A stretch of DNA of 64,000 nt. Origin: Bacteroidota bacterium (GTDB taxonomy: Bacteria; Bacteroidota; Bacteroidia; Bacteroidales; JAADJA01). Position numbers and translations under genes: made by a program. Numbering within the stretch: position 1 is the first letter of the stretch; every line of letters starts with the position of its first letter. Below are positions 19,684 to 27,928 of this stretch, piece by piece. The stretch is taken from contig JAHLKX010000004.1 of assembly GCA_020444515.1 (NCBI GenBank), positions 124,001-188,000 on the forward strand, written 5' to 3'. The notes under the pieces are model-generated. The model did no database searches. It saw only the letters and a list, made by a program, of their open reading frames with translations, and was not told the DNA's origin.

Positions 19684-21168
19684 TTATGATATTTTTTGAT
19701 CGGGTGTAATGACCTGATTAGGCACATCATCATGAGGATTTGATTGATGGTATATATCCAGCGCCACCAAAATTGCCATAAACCCCCAAACAGGTACAGA
19801 TGCCTTATCCGTATCCAAAAAGTTATTTAAAAAACCATGGATATAATAAGATATCAAACCAATGAGAACCGAGATACTGAGAATCCGAACCTCCCGTGTT
19901 CGTGCATATTTATATACCCTGATACCGGTTAACACCGAGACAATAAAAATCGAAAGCATGGTTAACATTCCCAGCACACCACTTTCGGCCATGGGGCCGA
20001 TATATTCGCTGTGTGCATTGCCCATGTCGCCTGCATTGGTACTGATAATCGTCTTTTCTTTGGCTCGCTGAAAGGGGGCATAAACAAACTGGTAGGTACC
20101 CGGCCCCCAACCCCAGAATGGCCGCTCATTAAACATCCGCAGGGCCGACTGCCACCGGTTGATCCGTTCAAGGTTTGACGCATCCGATGAAATATTGGTA
20201 ATGGACTGAATGTGCTCCACAAAATTAGCCGAGGAGTCCTGCTTATTGCGCTCCAACTTATCGAAGATCTGTTGCTGGAAAATAAAAAACAGTCCCAGCA
20301 AAACACCTGTTGTAAGCAAAACCCAGCGGAATTTGATGCGCAGCAAAATGATCACCAAAACTACCAGTGAAGCGGCAAGGCTCAACCATGCAGCCCGACT
20401 GTATGAAAAAACCAGTGCGATGAGAAACAATATCAATACCGAAAAACTGATAATCCGTGTGCTGGTGCTGTATTTTCGGTCGAGGGTAAATCCAAAAATC
20501 ACGGGAATGTACATGGCCAGGATGGCCCCATAGGCCGTATGATCATTGTAAAAAGGCCGCATTACCCAGTGTCCCGAATCTTCATCCAACCCCCGAATGG
20601 TATGATGAATGAGGGTATAAATTACAACTCCGATCAAAGCTATGATGTATAGCCATAGAAAGGTTTTCATGGTTGATATTTTCTTAAACATCAAAATGAT
20701 GAAAAAATAAAATGGCACCAAAAACCAGAGTCTGGACAAAATAAACTTAAAAGAAACTATGGGCATTTCGCTGGTAATGCTTGTAAACAAGAGCCAGAGC
20801 AGATTAATAAAAATAAATATGGTCAGTGGATGACGCAATATCCTGGTATCATATTTACCTTCATAAAGCACCTTGATCAGGAAAAAAACAAGTACCCCGA
20901 GCATAAGGGGCTCCGTAGGCAGCGACACCGCCACCCCCAGATCCATATCGCGGATATTGATCGCCAACGGGGTAAGCAGGGTGATCATCAGGATCACCTT
21001 ATCTATGGCCACGAAATAGAGCAATAAAATGATCAGCAGAACCGGCACAATGGCGCCCCACATCAAGTGATTGATCAGTAGGTAGGCATTAAAAGCAATA
21101 TACAAACCACTGATCAGATAAACCCATATGAGTTTGCTTCGTTCGGTCAAGGACTGTTGATTTTTCAA
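19684..21168 (-). CDS. O-antigen ligase/polymerase family membrane protein
   Basis: A 494-residue protein with about a dozen membrane segments. The large periplasmic loop reads RINRWQSALRMFNERPFWGW, GPGTYQFVYAP and GDMGNAHSEYIGPMAESGVLG, the conserved Wzy_C/O-antigen ligase region. The H of NAHSEY is typical. It either polymerises or transfers surface polysaccharide at the periplasmic side. It starts 2 bases after the stop of the Wzz-like gene, so the three genes from 19684 to 23353 form one operon. Whether it is a ligase or polymerase cannot be decided from sequence alone. Confidence 0.88.
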   Translation of the reverse strand: MKNQQSLTERSKLIWVYLISGLYIAFNAYLLINHLMWGAIVPVLLIILLLYFVAIDKVILMITLLTPLAINIRDMDLGVAVSLPTEPLMLGVLVFFLIKVLYEGKYDTRILRHPLTIFIFINLLWLLFTSITSEMPIVSFKFILSRLWFLVPFYFFIILMFKKISTMKTFLWLYIIALIGVVIYTLIHHTIRGLDEDSGHWVMRPFYNDHTAYGAILAMYIPVIFGFTLDRKYSTSTRIISFSVLILFLIALVFSYSRAAWLSLAASLVVLVIILLRIKFRWVLLTTGVLLGLFFIFQQQIFDKLERNKQDSSANFVEHIQSITNISSDASNLERINRWQSALRMFNERPFWGWGPGTYQFVYAPFQRAKEKTIISTNAGDMGNAHSEYIGPMAESGVLGMLTMLSIFIVSVLTGIRVYKYARTREVRILSISVLIGLISYYIHGFLNNFLDTDKASVPVWGFMAILVALDIYHQSNPHDDVPNQVITPDQKIS

Positions 21169-21170
21169 AA

Positions 21171-22283
21171 TTATTTTTTCTTGCTGCTCATCGTTTTATA
21201 ATTCTCCAGAATTAAAATAACGATGAAACTTACAAAGAATGCAGCCAGGGTGCTGATAACAACAATTAACCAACGCACCGGATAAGCTTTTTTATCAGCC
21301 GGGAATGGCTTGGTAATTGAATTGGAATAGGTAAACCGCCGGTCGTAATCCATATATGCCCGTTCATAATCATATTTCAGATCGGCATATTTACCTGCTT
21401 CATAATTGATCAGATTTTGCAGAAGTATCATATCACCACCCTTTTCCTCAATGTTCTGCTTCATCTCTTTCACCTCCTTATCCTTCACATGAGAAGCACC
21501 TGATCCATCAATGGTTTTTAGATAGCCCTTGGTAATTTGCTCCGACTGTGCTCGATAATCCATCAAGCCGTATTGTTTACTCAGCTCTGTAAGTTGCAGT
21601 TTCAAGCTATCAATATAAGCTTCTTTCTTCTGAATGGCCCGTTTGTACATTTGAACCACTTCTCCAAATTTTTCCTCATGCATCCGCCTGACTTTATTAT
21701 TGTAAAATTCAAGGATGGAGGAGACCATATCGCTGGCTACCTGAGGATCCGTATCCAATACCTCAATATTCACCCCTTCGTAAGGTGTTTTACTGATTTT
21801 AACATTTTGCGAATATTCCCACATGAGCAATGAATAATGTTCAGGATCATTGATATCAATGCCATAGTGCTCAATCAGGTTAAACTTTTGGATAATGCTA
21901 TCACTGATGTCTTTCGATTGCAGTATCTGAAGCATTTGCTCTGTTTCATTTTCATCAGAATAAGGTGCAATATTCGATGGATAAACAATCGCAAATGATT
22001 TATATTTGGGTTTGATAAAGGCAGGACCGGAAAAAATGGCGGACAGGGCCAATGCAATGATTACGATAACTGCCAGGTGCACCTTCCATTTTAGCAGCAA
22101 TTGTAGCAGGTTAATGTGATAAAATTGACTCTCCATATTGATCTTAATTTTGAATAAATTGAACCGGTTTGTGCCAGTATCTTTAATTAAATCACCACTG
22201 TGTTGTTTTTTAAATTGTTTTTCTTTTACCGCTTCCTCCGGACCCTTTTCCTGAGGAAAAAATTTATTTCTCAGACCGATCAA
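21171..22283 (-). CDS. Wzz-like polysaccharide chain-length protein, second copy
   Basis: A Wzz-type co-polymerase: membrane segment VHLAVIVIIALALSAIF, the following FIKPKYKSFAIVYPS, a coiled-coil periplasmic part (EAYIDSLKLQLTELSKQYG), and a second membrane segment near the C-terminus after FPADKKAYPVRWLIVVIST. The listed start is a TTG. The ATG at 22136 (MESQFYHINLLQLLLKW) matches the N-terminus of its neighbour better. The 49 residues before that ATG are hydrophilic and stay open back to a 10-base A run in the upstream gene. It is paralogous to the next gene. Confidence 0.85.
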   Translation of the reverse strand: MIGLRNKFFPQEKGPEEAVKEKQFKKQHSGDLIKDTGTNRFNLFKIKINMESQFYHINLLQLLLKWKVHLAVIVIIALALSAIFSGPAFIKPKYKSFAIVYPSNIAPYSDENETEQMLQILQSKDISDSIIQKFNLIEHYGIDINDPEHYSLLMWEYSQNVKISKTPYEGVNIEVLDTDPQVASDMVSSILEFYNNKVRRMHEEKFGEVVQMYKRAIQKKEAYIDSLKLQLTELSKQYGLMDYRAQSEQITKGYLKTIDGSGASHVKDKEVKEMKQNIEEKGGDMILLQNLINYEAGKYADLKYDYERAYMDYDRRFTYSNSITKPFPADKKAYPVRWLIVVISTLAAFFVSFIVILILENYKTMSSKKK

Positions 22284-22306
22284 AAAAGACTCCAGGTCTA
22301 AAAAAC

Positions 22307-23353
22307 TCAGGTCGATTTCCGGATCAGGCTTTTTTTTTTAGTGTAGCGTGTCAGGCTATCCAGTATGGCCAGAACCAAAATCCCCAATATGAAGGCTGAC
22401 AAGGTAGAAACCAGAACAATGATCCATCGGATGGGATATGACTTTCGTTCCGCCGGATAGGCATTGTCCACCACGAATTTCTGCGGTAAAACTTCTTCCG
22501 CATCTACTTTCGCTTCTTCATATTTGGCTTTTATCTCGCTGAGTTGTTTTTTCTCGTATTCCAGTTGATCCCTAATGGAGACATAAGGCCCCCCATATTT
22601 TGCAAGGATCTCTAATTTATCTTCCAAAGCCTTAACACCTCGCTTATTCCCCTGGGCCAGTTCTATGGCCAGTTGCTGATTGATCATCTCGGCCTGCGAC
22701 TCATAATCATGAACACCCAGTTCCCTCAGCCGGGTAAGCGAATCTTCCATAGCCTGGATAAAAGCAACCTGCTGCAGATACTCCGTCTCCACGATCTTAT
22801 AGGCCTTAATGGCCCGTTCTTTTTGCATGGCATTTTTGGTTGAATCGAGCAATTCGGCAATGTCGTTGGCCATGTTGGCGGCAACCACCGGGTCTTTATC
22901 CAGCACCGTTATTTTAACGGCCATGTATTCTGTACGCCTGAAAGAAACATTATTTTCGTATGTTTTAAAAAGCTTTGTTTTCCTGTAACTGGAATTTGGA
23001 TCAATTTCATAATGATCCGAAAGATCGTATTTTTCAATGATCCTGTCCCTGATTTTGTTGGAGCTCAGGATCTGCAACATTTGTTCGGTTTGTTCCTCCT
23101 CCCCGAATTGCATCACATCTTGCTTTTCACTGGAGTTTTCTGAAAGCAAGGCCTTGGCAATGCTACTGGTGGAGACAGGGTAAAGGATGACGGAGGATTT
23201 AAATTTTGGGGTGATGAAAAAAGGAGAAGAAAAGATCACCGATGCAATCAATGCAGCTATCGTCACGATCAGCAGCGGCTTACGATACTGATAGAGAAAT
23301 ATGATGAAATTGGTAGAATCAAAATCCTCGCTACCTTTTACTTCTTTGATCAT
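22307..23353 (-). CDS. Wzz-like polysaccharide chain-length protein, first copy
   Basis: A 348-residue Wzz-family protein. It has an N-terminal membrane segment (LLIVTIAALIASVIFSSPFF), then ITPKFKSSVILYPVS, a long coiled-coil middle (EYEKKQLSEIKAKYEEAKV) and a C-terminal segment after YPAERKSYPIRWIIVLVST. It sets polymer length together with an O-antigen polymerase. The gene is the first of a Wzz-Wzz-Wzy operon. Its C-terminal codons run through ten consecutive A bases (minus strand, 22330-22339), where a one-base slip would change how it joins to the next frame. Confidence 0.88.
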   Translation of the reverse strand: MIKEVKGSEDFDSTNFIIFLYQYRKPLLIVTIAALIASVIFSSPFFITPKFKSSVILYPVSTSSIAKALLSENSSEKQDVMQFGEEEQTEQMLQILSSNKIRDRIIEKYDLSDHYEIDPNSSYRKTKLFKTYENNVSFRRTEYMAVKITVLDKDPVVAANMANDIAELLDSTKNAMQKERAIKAYKIVETEYLQQVAFIQAMEDSLTRLRELGVHDYESQAEMINQQLAIELAQGNKRGVKALEDKLEILAKYGGPYVSIRDQLEYEKKQLSEIKAKYEEAKVDAEEVLPQKFVVDNAYPAERKSYPIRWIIVLVSTLSAFILGILVLAILDSLTRYTKKKSLIRKST

Positions 23354-23381
23354 ATTAAATCAATCTCCGAATTAGAGGCGG

Positions 23382-23389
23382 CAAAGTTA
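23382..23389 (-). promoter_or_regulatory. -7 element for the Wzz-Wzz-O-antigen ligase operon
   Basis: TAACTTTG on the minus strand fits TAnnTTTG and lies 29 bases before the ATG at 23353. No convincing -33 element was seen. Confidence 0.5.
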
Positions 23390-23469
23390 GAAATTTTTTC
23401 TAATTCTGCCACTTAAATAAATTGAGGATGCTATTTTCAGGCAGTTGGTTGCGAACAACCTCATAAAGT

Positions 23470-23498
23470 TTTGGATTGACCATTTTTAAATACTTTTG
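23470..23498 (+). promoter_or_regulatory. Promoter that decides the start of the LolC/E-like gene
   Basis: TTTG (23470-23473) and TACTTTTG (23491-23498) are 17 bases apart. The predicted transcript start is near 23505, downstream of the first possible start codon at 23476. Translation should therefore begin at the TTG at 23515. Confidence 0.6.
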
Positions 23499-23514
23499 CA
23501 GAAAGCAAAAACTC

Positions 23515-24741
23515 TTGAATTTCGAACTATTCATAGCAGGCCGGATCGTTTCAAAAGGAAAAGCCAATTTCTCAGGGCCAATAGTCAGGCTCAGCATTTT
23601 CAGCATTGCTTTGGGGCTTTCGGTAATGATCGTTTCCATTGCCATTGTGACCGGATTCCAGCAGCAGGTGCGGAATAAAGTGATCGGTTTTGGCGGACAC
23701 ATACAGATCACAGCCTATGATGTAACCACCTCCTATGAAGCCAATCCGGTTAGCATGGATCAGCCTTTTTATCCTGGACTCGATGCCATGGATGGAGTCA
23801 GGCATATCCAGGTTTTTGCCAGCAAAGCAGGGATCATCAAAACAGCGGATCAAATTGAGGGTGTTGTTCTGAAAGGGGTAAGCACCGATTATGACTGGTC
23901 GTGGTTCGAAAATAAAATAACGGATGGTAAGATTTTTTCATTGAATGATTCTGTGCGCAGTAATGCGGTGATCATTTCCCGGAACCTGGCCAATCTGCTC
24001 GATCTCCATACCGGTGATGCGTTGCGCATGTATTTTATCAATCGTGATGAGATTCAACCCCGGGGAAGAAAATTTAACATTTCCGGAATTTATGAAACGG
24101 GACTGGAAGAATTTGATAAACTGTATATCATGGGAGATATCCGCCATGTACAAAGTCTCAATAACTGGAAACCCGATGAAGTCGGAGGATTTGAAGTTTA
24201 CCTGGACGATTACAATACAATGGACCAGATGGGCCATCAGATCAATACCCTGGTAGGTGTGGATTTAAAGGCACAAACCATTCGTCAGCTGTATCCCCAG
24301 ATTTTCGAATGGCTTTCACTGCACGACATGAATGTAGCCATCATCATCGCCCTGATGGTCATGGTGGCTGGTATTACCATGATCTCCACCCTGCTGATCC
24401 TGATCCTTGAAAAGACCAATATGATCGGGACCTTGAAGGCACTGGGAACCAAAAACAGCAGCATCCGGAAAGTTTTTATCTACAATGCCATATATATCAT
24501 CGGGCGGGGAATGATCTGGGGCAATGCCATCGCACTGGCACTCTCCCTGATCCAATTAAAATTCGGGCTCTTTAAACTCAACCAGGAATCGTATTATGTT
24601 TCGGAAGTGCCGGTCAATCTGCAATTTTCTCATTATTTACTGGTCAATATCGGCACCTTGGCGGCGTGCACCATCATGCTCATCATTCCATCCTACATCG
24701 TTACGAAGATCAGTCCTGTGAAGGCCATCAGGTTCAATTAA
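23515..24741 (+). CDS. ABC transporter permease of the LolC/LolE (FtsX) type
   Basis: With the TTG start at 23515 the product is about 408 residues and begins LNFELFIAGRIVSKGKANFSG. It has an N-terminal membrane segment (VRLSIFSIALGLSVMIVSIA), a MacB-like periplasmic domain (about 50-260), then three C-terminal membrane segments including NVAIIIALMVMVAGITMIST, followed by LLILILEKTNMIGTLKALG. This is the FtsX fold of lipoprotein-releasing permeases. The ATPase partner is not adjacent. The family is clear; the substrate is inferred. Confidence 0.85.
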   Translation: MNFELFIAGRIVSKGKANFSGPIVRLSIFSIALGLSVMIVSIAIVTGFQQQVRNKVIGFGGHIQITAYDVTTSYEANPVSMDQPFYPGLDAMDGVRHIQVFASKAGIIKTADQIEGVVLKGVSTDYDWSWFENKITDGKIFSLNDSVRSNAVIISRNLANLLDLHTGDALRMYFINRDEIQPRGRKFNISGIYETGLEEFDKLYIMGDIRHVQSLNNWKPDEVGGFEVYLDDYNTMDQMGHQINTLVGVDLKAQTIRQLYPQIFEWLSLHDMNVAIIIALMVMVAGITMISTLLILILEKTNMIGTLKALGTKNSSIRKVFIYNAIYIIGRGMIWGNAIALALSLIQLKFGLFKLNQESYYVSEVPVNLQFSHYLLVNIGTLAACTIMLIIPSYIVTKISPVKAIRFN

Positions 24742-24788
24742 CATTCAGGGAAAAGCGCAGTTCCAGTGACCATGGCTCATCATTCGCT

Positions 24789-25820
24789 TTATTTGGTTGG
24801 GATTTCCAGATCCACGTAAACCGGCAAATGATCACTGAATCCACCCAGGTATTCGAATCCATAAAAAGTACGGAATGGTTTATTCCCCATGTAGCGTTCA
24901 TCTTTTTCGAGCAGGAAGTCTGGTTGATAAATCATGGCCTTGCCTGCTTTCACAACTATCCCGATGGATCCGTCCAGCAATCCTGATGATACGATCACCT
25001 GGTCGAAAACATCCCAGTTTTCACGGTATTTGAGTGTCCCCATGAATTTATCTGCATCATAGTATGCCATGAGATTGACAAGGTAACAACAGGAATCGAT
25101 GGGTTCAGGCAGGGCTTTTAAAATTTTTGATACACTTTCATCAGAAGGGCCATCATTGAAATCACCCATGATGAGAATTCCATTTTCAGGATTTACCCTG
25201 AACAAAGAATCAACCCGGTGTTTTAACAATCCGGCTGCAAATTCTCTTTTGGGCTGGGTTTCCAAATAGCCGCCATATCGTGAAGGCCAGTGATTGATAA
25301 AAATATGAAGGGTATCCTTTCCTCCCAACCTGCCTTTAACATATAAAATATCCCGGGTGTGGGAATTGAGATCAAATGGGAAAAGAACCGGAATAGTGAA
25401 AAACGTATCCGGTGTGAAAAAATCCTTCCTGTACAGCATGGCTACATCAATTCCTCTCCAGTCGGGCGATTCATGATGAATTATGGAATAGCCAAAGTTT
25501 TTCAGTGGCGTTTCATACACCAGCTGATTCAGCACAAAGCGGTTTTCGATCTCGCATAAACCTACCACTGCCGGTGCATTCCATGCACCCACCCCAATGA
25601 TCACCCTGGCTGTGTTGTTCAGCTTTTTATAAAACTTATGGGTATCCCAGTGCCGTTCACCATCCGGTAAAAATTCATCATCATTTTTCAGGGTATCATC
25701 TTTGGTATCAAAGAGGTTTTCGACATTGTAGAACATGAGCCGGTAAGATTGATCCTGACCAAAACAGGAAAAAGATATCAGATACATTAAAATGATGAAT
25801 TGAGCTTTGATGTTTAACAC
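24789..25820 (-). CDS. Secreted endonuclease/exonuclease/phosphatase family protein
   Basis: A 343-residue protein with a signal peptide ending SFSCFGQ. The EEP fold is shown by RLMFYNVENLFDTKDD, VVGLCEIENR (metal-binding Glu), a middle DWRGIDVAMLYR, INHWPSR, ILIMGDFND (Asp/Asn) and the final GGFSDHLPVYVDL (Asp-His). It is probably a Mg-dependent nuclease or phosphodiesterase acting outside the cytoplasm. It is convergent with the LolC/E-like gene. The exact substrate is not inferable. Confidence 0.9.
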   Translation of the reverse strand: MLNIKAQFIILMYLISFSCFGQDQSYRLMFYNVENLFDTKDDTLKNDDEFLPDGERHWDTHKFYKKLNNTARVIIGVGAWNAPAVVGLCEIENRFVLNQLVYETPLKNFGYSIIHHESPDWRGIDVAMLYRKDFFTPDTFFTIPVLFPFDLNSHTRDILYVKGRLGGKDTLHIFINHWPSRYGGYLETQPKREFAAGLLKHRVDSLFRVNPENGILIMGDFNDGPSDESVSKILKALPEPIDSCCYLVNLMAYYDADKFMGTLKYRENWDVFDQVIVSSGLLDGSIGIVVKAGKAMIYQPDFLLEKDERYMGNKPFRTFYGFEYLGGFSDHLPVYVDLEIPTK

Positions 25821-25888
25821 GGTAAAATCGGACTTAGATAATTTTAGATTATGCGTTTAAAGGTATGGATAATTTTATAAAAAAGAGG

Positions 25889-25919
25889 TTTGGAAATGAT
25901 TTTTAAATCTATACTTTTG
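25889..25919 (+). promoter_or_regulatory. Promoter of the gatE-gatD operon
   Basis: TTTG (25889-25892), a 19-base spacer and TACTTTTG (25912-25919) give a near-perfect Bacteroidota housekeeping promoter. The start would lie near 25925, about 30 bases before the first ATG. This shows the operon is fitted to the host's own transcription signals. Confidence 0.75.
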
Positions 25920-25953
25920 ACCGTTCATAGAAAAACACAGCGTTATAATCGAT

Positions 25954-27918
25954 ATGCAGAAAACATTCAATGCTTCCGACAATTACCAGCACACCATGGA
26001 AGCCATCGGGTATGTGACCCGGCAAAAAGCCACCCAGCAGGATTACGATCGCATCGGGTTCATGTCGGGTCTGGAAGTTCATCAGCAACTGAAAACAAAA
26101 CACAAACTATTTTGCAAATGTCCGGCCGGCATCTATCAGAAACCAGAGGAATACGATGCGGAAGTGATCCGTCACATGCGGCCAACGCTCAGTGAACTGG
26201 GCGAATACGATGGCACAGCCCTGATGGAGTTCAAAACCCGCAAAAAGATTGTCTATCACCTGGCCAATGAAACGGCGTGCACCTATGAAGTAGATGACAC
26301 ACCACCTTTTCATATCGACCGCGAAGCGCTGGAAATCGCCATTAAAATTTCGTTGCTGTCCAAACTCAACATTGTTGGTGAAGTCCATATTACCCGCAAG
26401 CAATACCTCGACGGCAGTATCCCCACTGGTTTTCAGCGGACGGGTATCATTGGCGTGGAGGGTGAAATCTATTTGAAGCATAAAAAAATCCGGCTCATTC
26501 AATTGAGCCTTGAAGAAGACTCCTGCAGGGAAGTATCCGACATTGGTCACACCCGTGTTTATCGCACCGACCGGCTGGGGATGCCGCTCATTGAAACGGT
26601 AACCTATCCCGATTGCCTTAATCCGGATGAAGTGCGAGAAGCCTGTGATTATATCCGATTCCTCAACCGCAGTACCGGATTGGTCAGAACCGGCATGGGA
26701 GCAGGACGGCAGGATGTGAATGTGAGTTGCCGGGGCGGATCACGTGTGGAGATCAAAGGGGTTGCCCATACCAAATGGATACCCGACCTAACGCACAATG
26801 AATCATTCCGTCAATGGGCTTTACTGGCTATTCGGGATGAACTGAAAAAGAGAATAAAAGATACCGGCAAATGGAAAATGTCGCACCTGGAACTGAAAGG
26901 TAAAAACATACCGGATCATGAGCGGTTCCAAAACAGCCACCTCAAAGATCAAAAGCTCATGGCTGTTAATCTGCCCGGATTTGGCGGATTAATGAGTCAT
27001 TTCACCCAGCCGGGTAAGATCTTTGCCGATGAGATCAAAGACCGCCTCATGGTGATCGCCTGCCTCATACCGCCATTCATGATGCATTCCGAAGAGCTGG
27101 AGCCATCACTCCATGCCGATCAATGGGCATCCATTTCCAAACAGCTCAAAGGGGGCGACCAGGATGCTCAACTATTATTTTGGGGACCGGAAGAAGATAT
27201 CGCCACTGCACTGGAGACCATCGACGAGCGCTGCCGCATGGCCATTGAGGGAATTCCCAATGAAACTCGGAAATCATTTGCAGATGGGACGACCATCTTT
27301 GAAAGGGTGTTGCCCGGTGCCGACCGGATGTATCCGGATACCGACACAGCTCCCTTACCACTGGCCAATGATTACATTGAAAAACTGAAGGAAGAACTCC
27401 CCACTGAGGTGATCGACCGTTATCATCAACTTCAGAAATGGAACATCCCGGAAGATACCTATACCTACATTTTCAGTCGCAACCTGTTCCCTCTGGTCCG
27501 GCGCCTCATTGAAGAATTGGGCATCGATCCAGTCTTTGCCGGAACATTCATCGGGCACACCTTTAAATTTATCGAGGGACATTACACCCGTGCAGCTGAG
27601 TTCAACACCAACATGATCTTTGGGATGTTCAAATACCTGCTGGATAAAGGCATTGCCATGGAAGTGGCGGAATACATGCTTCCGCATATTTATGAGCACC
27701 CAAAGATGGATTTCGATTCGGTGCTCGACAGCATATCTTTCAAAAAGATCAGCGAAGCCGACATCCTGTCAATGATCCCTTTCTTTAAAAATAAGTTTGC
27801 CGAAACAGCCCGTCAGCATACACCGGAAAACGAAAAGAACTGGATCATGGGCGAACTCCGCAAAAAGGCTGTCGGGAATATAGCCCTTCGTAAATTAGCC
27901 GCAACACTTAATTCATAA
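25954..27918 (+). CDS. gatE: Glu-tRNA(Gln) amidotransferase subunit E
   Basis: A 654-residue GatE. Characteristic stretches are FMSGLEVHQQLKTKHKLFCK near the N-terminus, ETACTYEVDDTPPF, QRTGIIGVEGEI, LEEDSCREV, GMPLIETVTYP and MGAGRQDVNVSCRGGSRVEI. The middle and C-terminal regions match the length of the archaeal protein. GatE activates Glu on tRNA(Gln) and binds the tRNA; ammonia comes from GatD. It starts either at 25954 or at the ATG at 25996 (MEAIGYVTRQ). gatD follows after 10 bases. Bacteria normally use GatCAB or GlnRS, so this gene is unusual here. Confidence 0.93.
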   Translation: MQKTFNASDNYQHTMEAIGYVTRQKATQQDYDRIGFMSGLEVHQQLKTKHKLFCKCPAGIYQKPEEYDAEVIRHMRPTLSELGEYDGTALMEFKTRKKIVYHLANETACTYEVDDTPPFHIDREALEIAIKISLLSKLNIVGEVHITRKQYLDGSIPTGFQRTGIIGVEGEIYLKHKKIRLIQLSLEEDSCREVSDIGHTRVYRTDRLGMPLIETVTYPDCLNPDEVREACDYIRFLNRSTGLVRTGMGAGRQDVNVSCRGGSRVEIKGVAHTKWIPDLTHNESFRQWALLAIRDELKKRIKDTGKWKMSHLELKGKNIPDHERFQNSHLKDQKLMAVNLPGFGGLMSHFTQPGKIFADEIKDRLMVIACLIPPFMMHSEELEPSLHADQWASISKQLKGGDQDAQLLFWGPEEDIATALETIDERCRMAIEGIPNETRKSFADGTTIFERVLPGADRMYPDTDTAPLPLANDYIEKLKEELPTEVIDRYHQLQKWNIPEDTYTYIFSRNLFPLVRRLIEELGIDPVFAGTFIGHTFKFIEGHYTRAAEFNTNMIFGMFKYLLDKGIAMEVAEYMLPHIYEHPKMDFDSVLDSISFKKISEADILSMIPFFKNKFAETARQHTPENEKNWIMGELRKKAVGNIALRKLAATLNS

Positions 27919-27928
27919 AACAAGCAAC

